From: Thunnus maccoyii
Taxonomy: Eukaryota; Chordata; Actinopteri; Scombriformes; Scombridae
DNA length: 64,000 nucleotides
NCBI RefSeq assembly: GCF_910596095.1
Contig: NC_056540.1
Location: 19,060,501 to 19,124,500 of the forward strand
Direction of reading: 5' to 3'
Positions 46,701 through 58,520 of this stretch are shown here, in pieces (the first letter of the stretch is position 1; each line of letters opens with the position of its first letter). The notes under the pieces are model-generated. The model saw nothing but the letters and a program-made list of their open reading frames with translations, was not told where the DNA came from and ran no database searches. Position numbers and translations under genes: made by a program.

Positions 46701-47265
46701 AAAGAGAATACATTGTCTTGTCTGAAAAATGAACAGGCAAGACAATGTAGCTCAGTGTCCCACTTTAGCAGAAAAGCTGTCCCACTAAACCTGAAAAAAA
46801 CAAGGGGAAAAAGGGTTCATTTTTACTTTTAAATAATAAGCAAATCCCTTCAAAACTTTATATAAGTAGCCTATGTTAAGAAGGGTTGTGCCATTTCACA
46901 AAAACATGACTGGAGTAAGTGAATATCTGTTGTGATGGTGTCCCAGCACATTTGCAAAAAAGTGTCCCACTTTAGCTGAACCCACTCAACAGTATCTGAC
47001 CTTTTTGTCTAAGTTGCACACAGTTTAAGCTACAAACACTTCAACAGAGATCTTTAAATGTTTAGAAATGTCTGAAATTAGACCGTAAGTCATTCATTTA
47101 TCTTAAGCTCAAAACAAAATACCTTTAGGCTATTTGAATTGTGTGTGGGTGCTTGTATTTTTTTTAGACAAGTATACAAGTTAACAGTCTACAAACACGC
47201 CAGCAGGTCTAAATGCTGTTATATAAGAAAATAAATAGTTAAATAAATATCTTATAAAGTTTACA
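43710..47265. other. Intergenic sequence without recognised features
   Basis: AT-rich; only short frames on either strand; no RNA gene, conserved protein or clear repeat structure seen. Confidence 0.5.
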
Positions 47266-47273
47266 GTTATAAC

Positions 47274-50118
47274 CAGTGATGGGGAGTAGTTTCACTACAT
47301 GTAATTAAACTAGTAGCTTAACTACAATCTGCAGTAGCTTGCTAGTAGTTGAACTAAATTCAAATTGGCATAGTGGTTTTAGTAGTTAATGGGGTGGTGC
47401 CAAATCCAAATATTCGGCAAATTACAAATATGCATTTTTTTTTTACAAATATTTTTTCGTACAAATATTTTTAAAGTAATTTGTTTTCATACCATAGCTG
47501 GTTTGCAGAGGTAGTTTATTGTCATGTTATTTGACTTTTTTTTTCTTGTCGGACCTCCAACACGTGAGGTGGGGATTGTTTGCCTGGGAGGAGATTAGCC
47601 TGTTAGCTCTGGCAGTGTAGCGCTCACTGCTCAGTCAGCCTGTGTGTCACACAGCTGCAGATATCACACTGAAGAAATAGACCACTATTTATAGCTATTC
47701 TTGCACAGTTGCTGTGCCATTATTTCAACTTAGAAGACATTCCAGAGCTTGTTTGACTGGGAGGAGATTAGGCTAGTGCTCACCTGTTAGCCCTGGAACT
47801 TAGCCTATATTGTTGACAGTGTCGGCCTACCTTTAGTGTGATTGTTTTGAATTACGTCTACACTTAACAAGGATTGAGATATTTTGCATAGCCTGTTGGG
47901 CTGCTCTCCTTTTTGCAGACAGTAAGATCTATAATTAGGTCCATAGTTAACAGTCTATTTTTGACCACTCATTTACTGTCCCCCTACTCAAACCCCATGG
48001 ATTTGGAAAACAAAATGCTGAGCCTACATGTAATGATCCCCCAGCCCAAAAAAGTCACACAAGTCCTGTCTGGCAGCATTTCACAGTCAGTGCAGATCCA
48101 ACCAAGATGATCTGTATGTGTGCATAAATCAATTAAGCAGAGGCAAAGATGTTAAACATCTGTCAACATCTGCATTGCACAATCACTTTTCAAGCATCCT
48201 ACCCTGTAATCCACCAGCACTTCTTAACATAGAGGTTATTAATGTGGATCACACAGCAGCCAACATTCTGCATCACCTTCGGGGGCCTTGTGAAACAATG
48301 GCAAGATTATGTTGGAGGGAAATTTTCTGTTGAGTATTTTGTAACAGATAAGACTTTTACTTTCATCCAGCCCACATACCGCATGGAATGATGGCACTTG
48401 GGCGGTCCGCTCCTGTTTCCCAGATCTGAGCCACAAGCAAGCCACTTCATCATTGGCTGAAGTGGCCCACTTCTGTATGCCATCTGGGGGGTTTGTACAT
48501 AGAACAAACTTCACCAGATCCAGGAAGAGCTCGGCCTTCCCATGAATACTCTGGTGCAGGATATGTCTACCAGGTGGAATTCCTCATTCCACATGTTTCA
48601 GAGGCGTTGGAGAAGAGACGGGCACTGGATCTGGGAGGTGTACTTTCACACCATCAGTGAGAGCTGGTGCAGGCTGTAGTGAAAATACTACAACCATTTG
48701 AGGAGGCAACATGTTCTGTGTGCCACGATGTAGCTTCTCTGTCCTCTGTGATCCCTTGTTTGGAGGTCTCTCAAGGCTCAAGGCTGTGAGGCCATATGAG
48801 GTCTACCAGAGGCTCTTAAACTTCTGACCACATTGCAGTCTCAGTTGGATCAATGCTTCCAGACTGTCTTTGATCATCCTTTGGGTCATTACTATAAGGC
48901 CACCCTCCTGGATCACCAGTTTAAGAGCTTGCCCAAGTCACTACTCAGTCCATCAGAGTTTGAAAGCCAGATGTGGTGTCAGAGATGGATACTGAATTCC
49001 AGTTGAGCCCCATGGCCCCACATGTTTCTGTGGTCGGCCTAACTGAAGCTGCCACCTGCAATCCATCCTCAGATGAGACCAGTGTGCAAAAAAGTCTCTT
49101 TTGGGAGGCTACGCATAACCGTACAAAGCCAAATGCCAAGTCTGCCTCATCTGAACATCAACATAGATGAGGCCAGCACAGATTATTTGATCTCGGATCC
49201 TGCGGCGACCTTCTGGTCAACAAAGATGATGACACAGCCAGCTCTGGCTCACGTGGCAGTGAAATACCTCATCTGCCCCCTGACAAGTATTTCGTCTGAG
49301 CGTCTGTTTAGCACAGCAGGAGATGCTGTGTCTCCCCATCGCTCCAGACTGCTCCCATCACATGTGGAGCAGCTTGTCTTTACAAAATACAACTTAGAAA
49401 AATTTAAATGAGAGTTTGGTGGCAGAGGATAAATTCTCCCCAGTGAACTTTGGTTTTTCTTGTTTTAATTTAGACATTATTTTGTGGAGAAAAAGAAAAA
49501 AATATAAAAGATTATGGTTATATAAATGCTTAAAAATGGCTGCAGGCTAATAGAAAATAAAGGAATTACATTATTTACTGAGCTGATAGGTGGGAAATGG
49601 TCTAAAAGGTGCCAGTTCAAGATAAACAAGTTTTAACTTAACATCTGCATAAAAATGCAGTTTAACAAGTTTACATTTTTGCACTTTTTTTCTGTTATTA
49701 TGTAAGTGAGAAGTATAGAATACACTGGTGTTTATCAAACTTTTTCATGCCAAGGACCCCTAAACTGACACAAATTAGATCACAGATCCTCATCTGATAA
49801 GATTTTTTGCTTGTTTTATTCAAGGAAATGTAATCAAGGAAGCAAGGAAATCCATGACCAAAATAATCATACATACTGTCATTGTGTTACCTATGAATGG
49901 AGTTATAGTGAAAATAAATTATTCCCCTTTATGCTGGAGACTCTCAAGGACCCTCTTCATTTTGTGTAAGCCTACATGTTATAATTTTGTATTGTTCATT
50001 TTTTGAAGTAGTTTGAGCTACTTTTTTCCAAATAACTTTAATTAACCAAACTATTTCTCTTGAGCAAAACCTTCTTCCTGTGTGGTGTAACAGGTATCTG
50101 GTAGCTTTACCAACACTG
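47274..50118 (+). mobile_element. hAT transposon with both ends and target-site duplication
   Basis: The left end CAGTGATGGGGAGTAGTTTC starts at 47274. The right end is the complement of CAGTGTTGGTAAAGCTACCA at 50118. Flanking 8-mers are GTTATAAC (47266-47273) and GTTACAAC (50119-50126), matching 7/8, which is the 8 bp duplication typical of hAT. A broken transposase lies inside. The ends match those of the smaller inverted element at 51090-51888. Confidence 0.85.
47900..49411 (+). pseudogene. Broken hAT transposase (Zbed/Ac-like)
   Basis: The C-terminal dimerisation domain is clear in 49200-49411: PALAHVAVKYLICPLTSIS followed by SERLFSTAGD and SRLLPSHVEQL. Upstream, VQDMSTRWNSSFHMFQR (about 48550-48610) is the conserved RNase H-fold motif. 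Stops and frame changes separate the parts, and the N-terminal BED finger is not clearly readable. Not functional. Confidence 0.8.
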
Positions 50119-50379
50119 GTTACAACAGCTTTTTTGATTAGTACATTCAGATATAGAGGAAGTGTGTGATATGGACTATCAGCTCTGAAAGGTGTCTTTT
50201 TGCTTAAGGATTTTGATTTGTGAGTATAAAGTTTGGTCAAAACAGTATTTAAGCTAATTAATGAAATAAAACAGCGAGCAGGGATTCCTGTCACATTCAG
50301 TGAATCCAAACAATACATTTTTTCCAAAGTAATATAAGTGAGGGTTGATATGATCAGCAATAAAACGTGACAATTTACT

Positions 50380-50716
50380 CCACTGTTTTGTGTGCGGGCA
50401 GCAGTGTCTGTCTGCGTGATCGGCCCAGTGTGCGCGCGCGTGCGTGCGTGCGTGCGTGCGTGTCTGTCACCTGCGTCACGTCCAGTGGACAGCTCACCTT
50501 CACCGTGTCTGTGCAGTTATTTATAAGACCCAGCCGAGAGTAGACTGTTGCTGACTCACTTTATTTGAATAACAAACTACAGAGCTCAGAGAGAAGAAGG
50601 GGCCAAAATCAAAAACAGAAACAACCAAATCTAAAAATAACTCCGCAGACAACAACCGGAGAGACGGACCAGAGCAGCGCTGATCCCGGTGGAAACACCG
50701 GTCACACAAGGTAGGC
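50380..50716 (+). promoter_or_regulatory. Promoter-like island and candidate non-coding first exon
   Basis: A CpG-bearing block starts with a (GCGT)n tract at 50427-50463 and contains a TATA-like TTATTTATAAG (50517-50527). It then gives a non-repetitive GA-rich leader ending CACACAAG|GTAGGC at 50710. It lies between two hAT elements. It may be a distal first exon of the choline-transporter-like gene 10 kb downstream. No transcript evidence available. Confidence 0.35.
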
Positions 50717-51089
50717 AAGAGACACTTCAAGCACATTTGATGTAGTCTGGCAGCCTTTTATTTCCTATGTGGCACGTTTAACTATCACTTTTATCTCTTG
50801 GAAATGCTTTGTATATGCAAACTACTCTGTGCTTCTACTTTTGCTGTTTTGTTGTTTGTTTGCTTGTTTTTTTTTTATCTATTTAGTTTCTTCCCCATTT
50901 ATTGTGTCTGTGGCATCCCTGATGTGTCTGTGCACTGTCTATGCATGAAAAATGTCAATAAAGGAACACATTGACTTAAAAAAGAAGACACTAAAAGCCA
51001 GTCTGGGTTTGAATAGCAGTATAGCATTATTTTTGCATCGTTTTCTGCTCTAGTTTCATCAGAATGTGCTAAGGAGATGAGATGCTTAT

Positions 51090-51888
51090 CAGTGTTGGGG
51101 AAGCTACACTGAAATGTTACAAGTCACTTATTACTTCACAGAGGAAAGAGTTGAACTACAGCAAAGCTTCTCTTAAGAGAAACAGAGTTTGTTTTACTGA
51201 AGTTACTTGGAAAACTAGCTGAAACTACTTCATAAAAATGTAATAACATCTGAAATGCAATACAAAATTATAACATGTAGGCTAACACAAAATGAAGAGA
51301 AATGATTGCAAAAAATACCACTCAGTTGAAAGTGCAAACTAAATGAAGAACAGTGATTCTCAAAGTGGGGTCCGGGGACCCCCAGGGATGCTTGACAGGG
51401 AGTCCCGAGCAAAAAGGGGAATAATTTATTTTCATTATAATTCCATAAATAAGTAACACAATGACAGAGTGTGTGACTATTTTGGTCATGAGTTTCATAT
51501 ACTTTCTGTAGTAAAACATCTAAAAGCAAAAAATCTGTGGTCAAATTTGTGTCAGTTTCCTTGACATGAAAAAGTTTGAGAACCATTGGTGAAGGCTACT
51601 TCTCACGTTACACAATAACAGGAAAAAAAGTGCAAAAATGTAAACATAAAACTTGTTTATGTTGAACTGGAACCTTTTAGACCATTTTCCGCCTATCAGC
51701 TCAGTTGTCATTAGCTTGAAGCCAAAGTTTTAGTTCCAGTAGTTGACTCCACCTCAACATGTCAAAAAAGTAATTAACAACTAAAGCACTATGGTAATTT
51801 GAATTTAGTTCAACTACTAGCAAGCTACTGCAAAATGCAGTTAAACTACTGGTCTAATTACATGTAGTGAAACTACTCTTCATCACTG
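51090..51888 (-). mobile_element. Short non-autonomous hAT element, inverted relative of the 47.3-50.1 kb copy
   Basis: Ends CAGTGTTGGGGAAGCTACAC (51090) and, on the minus strand, CAGTGATGAAGAGTAGTTTC (51888). Its interior (51225-51730) is the reverse complement of 49570-50060 with moderate divergence. Flanking 8-mers ATGCTTAT and GTGTTTAC differ at three positions, all transitions, consistent with an old duplication. It is a deletion derivative without transposase. Confidence 0.8.
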
Positions 51889-51896
51889 GTGTTTAC

Positions 51897-53150
51897 TAAC
51901 AAAAGTGCTCAAAGTATTATGTCTCTATGATTAGTTCAGACCTCAGAACTCCATCAGCCTACAGAAGGATTCAATAAAGCTACTAAAATATGTATGATGC
52001 TATATATTTATTTATATTTATAGCCTACTGTTCAGTTTGAATCATAATCTTACACTAATACTTGAAATCAGTACAGAGAAAATACAAATACCTGTAGCCT
52101 AATACAATGGAAATGAAACCGCAATAAATGGCAGCTACCGCAGTAAATAATATTTAGTGTTTGTTGACTCAGTTATATGGTTTTAGTTTTTGAGACTGTA
52201 CTTTGTTGTTGTAGTTGTTGACAATCTGATCTGACACAGTACAATAACAATTAGGTTATAACACTGTTGTTGTTGTTTGTAGAATATGCACTGTTCTACA
52301 AATGAGCCAATTTGATTGAATCTCTGAGATGTATAATTTAATTAATCATAATAAAACTCTCTGGTTAGTGTCTGTTGTCTTAAAGAAAATACTTTAATTC
52401 TGGTAGAATATAACAAGGTCTTTTCTAATCTTTGCAACCGGTTAATCAGGCGGCTGTAACTGGGACAGAGGTAGCAATGCATCTTAAGGTTTAAGACATC
52501 TTGACCTTACAATGATTCAGCATTTCAGTACACATTACATTTCTACAACACCCAGTTTATCAGACAGGCTGAGTGTGTGATAGTGTATCTGCAGGTCTGG
52601 TGGGCCACTCCACCCCCGGATTAAACTGTCATAATTTTTTTAATACGTAAGTCACATGAAACTTTAGACAAGAGGAGAGATAACGCCGTTCATTTTATTC
52701 AGAATTCACTTTTTAACACTTGAGCCTGCATTTGCATAAACAGCAGGCAGAGGATAGAGGTTATTGACATATGCGAACTTCCTGAAACACACTGACCAAA
52801 TACATACTGTAGTAAACTAGTTGTTGGTGCTCTTGTCTTCTTTACAGTAAGTTGATGATGGGCAGCTGTGCCTCTCTCAATACACGGGAATGATACTCCC
52901 TTCTAACCAGTCAAAATGCCAAAGGGTTAAATATTTGTAAAGTAAAGACTGTGGCTTATGCCTTTGATGACAAATATGTATCCAATCACACAGTCAAAGG
53001 TTTTTTTTCCCCTCTGGTACAATGAAAGTCTTAAACAAATATCTATCAAATAACCAAGAATCACTGACACGCCAGAATAGGTTCAAGCTGAAGAGCCGGG
53101 AGCTCAAACTGTAACTGTAAGCTCTAACTACTATTTTATTCAAACAGTTT
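51897..53150. other. Intergenic sequence without recognised features
   Basis: No gene, RNA or clear repeat seen on either strand. Confidence 0.45.
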
Positions 53151-53154
53151 CTTC

Positions 53155-53695
53155 CCCCATTAAGGGGGCCCAAAAGTGACATGCGAAGTGAATACATAAA
53201 TATATAAATAAATGACCATGATTAATTAAAAATAAACACATCTTAATTTTGCCAAAAATGTTAAATTATGTATTGATATGTTATCATGTTCATTTATTTC
53301 TACATTATTTCTAATTAATTAATTAATTTCTGAATTAATTTATTTCCATATTTACTCATTACCGCATTTATTTATTGCAACATTTATTACATATTTATTT
53401 ATTTCCACATTTATTCATGTCCAAATGTTTTTATTTCCACATTTATTTCTTGCCACATTTCCAGGGGGCGTGGTTAAAATAAAAAATAAATAAATAAATA
53501 AATAAAAAAGTAAAAAATGTACATACATAAATACATAAATAAATGAAAAAATACAGAAAAATAAATTATTATTTATTTACTGCACTGTGCACAAAAATTA
53601 ATATTTATTTATACATTTTTAATTAATCATCCTTATTTATTCATTTAGGCTATTTGTTTATTTATAGCGTCCCTTCTGGGCTCCCATACATCATG
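53155..53695. mobile_element. AT-rich foldback element with (TAAA)n core
   Basis: Left end GGGGGCCCAAAAGTGACATG and the reverse complement of the right end, GGGAGCCCAGAAGGGACGCT, pair as inverted repeats, and both arms then run into GATTAATTAAAAAT. The middle is TAAATAAATA-rich on both strands around a short GGGGGCGTGGTT spacer. Probably a MITE; class unknown. Confidence 0.6.
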
Positions 53696-53699
53696 ACTA

Positions 53700-53893
53700 T
53701 AACATAGCCATGGTTTTATGGGGACTCGGCGTGATATCCCTCAGTTCACCTGGCTCTTTGATAAGCTCACCCCTCCCCTCAGAGGGGGATTTGACTGACT
53801 GACAGGAAGACAAACTGACGCTGGTTGAATTCACACTTCTGACAAACAAACAGCGGGATCAGACCAGACGCTCAGCAGACAAACGCAGTGAGT
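53700..53893 (+). promoter_or_regulatory. Candidate promoter and non-coding first exon of the choline-transporter-like gene
   Basis: Non-repetitive, GC-balanced block with an E-box (CACCTG), a GATA motif (TTTGATAAG) and a CCCCTCCCCTC box. It is followed by leader sequence that ends AAACGCA|GTGAGT at 53887, a consensus donor. The first coding exon has an upstream acceptor at about 60918, so a distal 5' UTR exon is expected. The link is inferred. Confidence 0.4.
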
Positions 53894-54619
53894 CAAATTA
53901 TCAGAGGGTGAAATTCATCCAGTTTTCTCTTCTGTTAAAACCTGTCACAGCTAACAGACTGTTTATATCTACATGTATCGTCAGTTTGGACGCTAAGCGT
54001 GGTTTCTTACTCACCAGCGTCTTCATGTTATTATCCGGTCCACCTTAAAAACGGCATAACGCCTGTAGAGGTCTCTGTCGAGTCAATGTCAAGGTGACCC
54101 ATGAACTGAAAAATGTCACAAATAAGCAGGCAGCAACTTTGACCTTTTACCTTAAAATTTAATGCTCTTTAATTATTTTACAACAATAAATTTTAATCAT
54201 TTGCACTGTAGCATTTTATAATATGATGAATATAGTGTAGTGAGATTAAATCAGTCTGTTTCTGCTAATTGGTTCCTTAGTACTACAAGGTCTCAAGAAC
54301 CCAGTACTCAGATGTGACAAGGATCATCACAGACTATTACAATCCTGAATTTTTATTATTTTTATTGTAGCATTTTTGTTATTAACCTCTGAACATGGTA
54401 CAGTGACATGAAATGGTAGTTTATTTGCTTTTCTATCTCCTCCATATTACAAAGTCTCACATCACAGACTACTACAGTCCTGAATTTTACTCATCTATGA
54501 TGTAGCATTTATTTATTATGAATATAGTAACCATGAAAATATGACAAATATCTACTTTACAGGACTGTCTAAATGCAAATTTAACTTGTGTGGCTGGTGA
54601 TTTTCCACAGCTTAATGCT

Positions 54620-55140
54620 GATAGCACAGAGATCCAAGGCCGGCCCGAACTATAAGCTTTATCAAAAGGTTTTAAGCCTTTTCTTAAACATACAGAGGGT
54701 GTCTGCCTCCCAGACCGAATCTGGAAGATGGTTCCACAGGAGAGGAGCCTGATAGCTTAAGGCTCTGTCTCCCATTCTAGTTTTGGAGACTGTAGGAACC
54801 ACAAGTAAACCTGCATACTGGGAGAACAGTGTTGTAGTGGGGTAAACGGGTACTATGAGCTCTTTAAGATATGATGGTGTCTGATCATTAAGAGGTAAGG
54901 AGAAGGATTTAAATTTTGCTCTGGATTTTACAGGAAGCCAGTGCAGAGAAGCTAAAATGGGAGAAATATGCTCTATTTTTCTAGTTTTTGTCAGAACACA
55001 TGCAGCTGCGTTCTGGACCAGCTGGAGAGTCTTTAGAGACTTGTCAGGGCAGCTTGATAATAAGGAATTGCAATAATCCAGCCGAGAGGTAACAGATGCG
55101 TGTAGTTTTTCTGCATCTTGTTGTGTGCCTGATTTTTGCA
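54620..55140 (-). pseudogene. L2-like LINE reverse-transcriptase tail
   Basis: The minus strand reads SRLDYCNSLLSS, LQLVQNAAACVLTKTRK, ISPILASLHWLPVKSRAKF, then LWNHLPDSVWEADTLCMFKKR, the conserved C-terminal ending of L2/CR1-type polymerases. Upstream polymerase domains are absent. A 5'-truncated retrocopy. Confidence 0.8.
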
Positions 55141-55209
55141 ATATTATGCAGGTGAAAAAAGGCAGTCCTTGAAACCTGTAAGGTGCAGGAAAGCCTTGGT
55201 TCCTCCTCT

Positions 55210-55690
55210 TCATCTGTTAAATCCTCCCTCAGAATTCTTGGCATGTGAAGTGTTTGATTCTCAGCTCAGGCTTATTGTGTCTGAGACTGACGTGGAGATG
55301 ATTATTCAGGCTTTTATTGCATCACATCTAGACTGTTGTAATTCCTTTTTCACTTGTTTTAGCAAAACATCCCTGGATCATTTACAAGTGGTCCAGAATG
55401 TGGCTGCTAAGGCCTTGACCAGGTCTTCAGAGAGTCCTCATGTAACTCCAGTCCTTATGTCTTTACACTGGCTCTACATAAAATTCAGGATTCAATTCAA
55501 GATTCATGTGATTACACAAGACTTAACTGCCAACACCAGTAGATCTCTAAGGTCTTCTGATCGCTCCAGATTCAAAACTAAAGAAAACTGTGCCTTTGAA
55601 GTCGTGGCTCCTGTTGGGCTTAAGATCTGCGCTAACTGTTGACATTTAAAAAGCAGCTCAAGACCCACATTTTTAGATTTGTCTTTGAGT
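55210..55690 (+). pseudogene. Second L2-like LINE tail, opposite orientation
   Basis: The plus strand reads IASHLDCCNSFF, LQVVQNVAAKALTRSSES, VTPVLMSLHWLYIKFRIQFK, SRFKTKENCAFEVVAPVG, the same protein region as the neighbouring minus-strand fragment but a different lineage. The two are head-to-head about 70 bp apart. Confidence 0.75.
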
Positions 55691-55796
55691 GGCGTTCTTT
55701 GTATCTATTTCTGTCTCTCTTTTATTTATTATTTTTTATATTGTTTCACTATTTGCTTTGTTTCTGTTTGTGACATCTGATCTAGAAATGTCAGTG

Positions 55797-56110
55797 TTTG
55801 AAGAAGTATTCAGATCCTTTACTTAAGTAAAAATACCAACAAAGCAATGTAAAAATTAGGTAAAAGTCCTGCATGAAAAATCCTACTTGAGTAAACTTTC
55901 TTAAGTATCAGCAGTAAAATGTAGCTAAAGTATTGCAGTAAAAGTAGTGGTTTGGTCCCTCTGACTGATATATTATTATATATGACATCATTAGATGAAC
56001 CTTTTTCCCCTTTTTCCCTTTTTAATGTGTGTACTGCAGGAGCAGAAGTAAATGGTAGGAGGTAAAACATAAAATGGACAGTACAGTAAAAATGCTACAG
56101 TAAAAGTGAT
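55797..56110. repeat. 'Acttaagtaaaaataccaa' dispersed repeat
   Basis: Contains AGTATTCAGATCCTTTACTT, GTAAAAGTCCTGCATGAAAA and CAGTAAAATGTAGCTAAAGTA, a motif series widespread in percomorph genomes, probably a hAT-derived MITE. Recognised from memory of the motif series. Confidence 0.55.
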
Positions 56111-56589
56111 TCAAATTTAGGATTGTAACACTCTGTGATGTCCCCTGTCACAGTTGAGTATTGGTTTCTTGAGACCTTGTAATACTGAGCAGGTAGAAAC
56201 ATGGCAAATAAGCAGAAATAGTAGCAATTGGTTTATAATATAAGACCACAATACTGTGTTCAGAGGGTAATAACAAAAAACTTCTACAGTAGAAATGATT
56301 AAAATTCAGGATTGTAAGTTAATTAAATAGTATTTCATGTTAACTGTATTATCTCCCTTAGCTTATTGGTCACATTTCTCAGTTTATAGATCACCTTAAA
56401 AATGACTGAATGCCCTCTGCAGGCGTTTAAGGTGGACCGGAAAATTCCAGTAAGAAGCTGCTGCAGCTGAATTCAGCCTCCGGTCCTGATCAGTAACTGA
56501 GCTTCCTACTGTTTGCTGACATTAGTCTGATACAGCAAACATCTCTTCCACGGCAGCAGTTACTAGATAACTTTAGTGGACATGCCATA

Positions 56590-56720
56590 AGCAGAGGTGG
56601 AATAAATACTAACTAAGTATATTTACTCAAGTAAAATGTTTTGAGGTACTTGCACTTGAGAAGTTAAATTTTTTGTTACTTTATATTTAAACTCTACTAT
56701 TTTTATTACCTCAGTGCGTA
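56590..56720. repeat. 'Aagtatatttactcaagta' dispersed repeat
   Basis: AGAGGTGGAATAAATACTAA, TTTACTCAAGTAAAATGTTT and TTGAGGTACTTGCACTTGAG are modules of another common fish MITE-like family. Right boundary uncertain. Confidence 0.5.
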
Positions 56721-57284
56721 TAGCCACTTTGAAGATTAAGATTTTAAACATCTACAATAAGCACATAAAATACATTGCATTTTTTTACAATAAATGAAAT
56801 CACCCAAATCATAGTTAACATGCTTCAGTACCTAAAGCCCTAAAAACTTTTACTCATGCTTTAAATACAGTGTGCTGATGAAACTTCTGGACTTTTAACT
56901 AAAGTGTTATTTTATTTTTATTATTTTGAATGTATGACTTTTATGTCTGCAAGTCCTTAAAAAGCAGCTGCAGTATCCAAACACTTTGTCGGTCTCATTA
57001 ATATATGTGTAGAGTGCTTTAGGGTTTCCTACATTAAGCCTTCATTGAGTAGCCTCTTCACCACTTACGCCTCTCTCCTTCAGGCAGTATAAAGAGAAAT
57101 GTAATATCCTTAACGATGACCAATACATGGATCACTCGAGGAGAGATAATACAGGGAAATTGGGATGTAGATAGAGGATAGAGGATGTTTGGTAAACCAT
57201 ATTTGGATCAGTCGCAATGTAAAGTATTTCACTGAATGTGAAAAAACTGGCCAAAATGTATCTAAGTTTTAACAATGAGGGTCA

Positions 57285-57475
57285 ATTTGGAGGTGAAACA
57301 GGTCGTCCACCAATCACAAAGTTGGCATTCGATCCGCAGCTCCTCCTGTCTACATGTCGAAGTGTCCTTGGGCACTAAACCCCAAATTACTCCCGATGGT
57401 CAGGTCCGCATCGTGCTGCCACTGGTGAATGAGTGAACGAATGAGAGGCAGATTGTAAAACACTTATATATACAC
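57285..57475 (+). repeat. tRNA-derived SINE
   Basis: GGCATTCGATCCGCAG fits a B box, followed by TGTCGAAGTGTCCTTGGGCA, ATTACTCCCGATGGTCAGG and TGAATGAGTGAACGAATGAG, the conserved body of a common fish SINE. The A-box end is eroded. Confidence 0.65.
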
Positions 57476-57479
57476 ATAT

Positions 57480-58190
57480 AAATGTAGACATTTACCGTTT
57501 AATAAAGTGGCAACTGAATGTATCTCGAAGTCAGCCCTGTTTGTGATAAATGCAAATAAAACATTGATCCACTGATGTATTGATCTTGTCCAAAAAACAA
57601 AAATTAAACTACACTTTCTTTCAACTTACAGTGTGTAATTAAAATAGACCCTCTGGTAGGAGTGTTTGGCATTTAGCTGCTAAAAAGAATAATTCCCTTG
57701 CTTCCCTTCTGGCATGTTTGGGATATATGGTAATTTTTGTCTTACGGGGAGTTAGAATGAGCTCAGCAAATAAACTATTTGCTAGGGGCAACACATTTTA
57801 GAACTATCAGTGATTGCTTTAATATTGATTTAAGTCCTTGCAGACATATTTTCTCACTCTGAGCAATGGAGCCCTACAGAAACACACTATTATCTGCCAA
57901 GGTTAGAACAGTTTTGACTGTTTCACAAGAGATTTCTGTCTGTGTTGTCTTTGCTCAACTCACAGAAATGTATTGGGTGGGGCTCAGTTGTTAAAATGTG
58001 ACATATGACTATGACACATATGACTGGACAACATTTAAATTGTTGTTATGTTGTGACAGTTGTGGGGTTATTTGCTTATGTTGCCAGGCTACTGGAAATT
58101 GAATCTGAAAAAAACACAACCACAGAGTCCTGATGAACCAGATTAGTTGTTTTTATTAGCCATGCTTGTGACATAGCTCTGGGGATGGCA
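57480..58190. other. Intergenic sequence without recognised features
   Basis: No gene or clear repeat seen. Confidence 0.4.
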
Positions 58191-58192
58191 AT

Positions 58193-58263
58193 GTCTGTCT
58201 GCCTGTCTGTCTGCCTGTCTGTCTGTCTGTCTGTCTGTCTGTCTGCCAGTCAGTCAGTCAGTC
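58193..58263. repeat. (GTCT)n / (CAGT)n compound microsatellite
   Basis: Tetranucleotide GTCT run with GCCT variants, switching to CAGT units near 58247. Confidence 0.95.
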
Positions 58264-58264
58264 A

Positions 58265-58520
58265 ACCACTTAGGTCCAGACTAAAATATCTCAACAACTG
58301 CTGGATGGATTGCCATGAAATTTTGTGCAGACATCCATGGTCCACAGAGGATGAATCCTCTTGACGTTGATGATCCCCTGACTTTTCATCTAGCACCATC
58401 ATTAGGTCAAATATTTAATTTGTCCAATACTTTGGTTTATAACCAAATGTTTGCAGAACTAATTTCATTCCCATCATCCTCAGCTGTAATTTGCTCAAAT
58501 CACAGCTTAAAAATCTCACT
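58265..58520. repeat. Dispersed repeat ('ggatggattgccatgaaat')
   Basis: TATCTCAACAACTGCTGGAT, GATTGCCATGAAATTTTGTG and GGTCCACAGAGGATGAATCC are successive modules of a very common fish repeat. It begins directly after the tetranucleotide tract, which is often part of its edge. Confidence 0.6.

Larger units (their letters stand above)
54035..56440. mobile_element. Large inverted-repeat DNA element carrying two LINE fragments
   Basis: The left end CCGGTCCACCTTAAAAACGG (54035) pairs with the reverse complement of the right end, CCGGTCCACCTTAAACGCCT (56440). Similarity continues through the subterminal arms, including AGTACTACAAGGTCTCAAGA near 54280 against its inverse near 56170. A module with CATCACAGACTAYTACARTC is tandemly repeated in the left arm (about 54327 and 54462). 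No transposase; the interior is LINE debris. Confidence 0.7.

Noticed and set aside
50427-50463. Possible CRISPR-like or satellite array
   Set aside because: Simple (GCGT)n microsatellite; no spaced repeats anywhere in the window.
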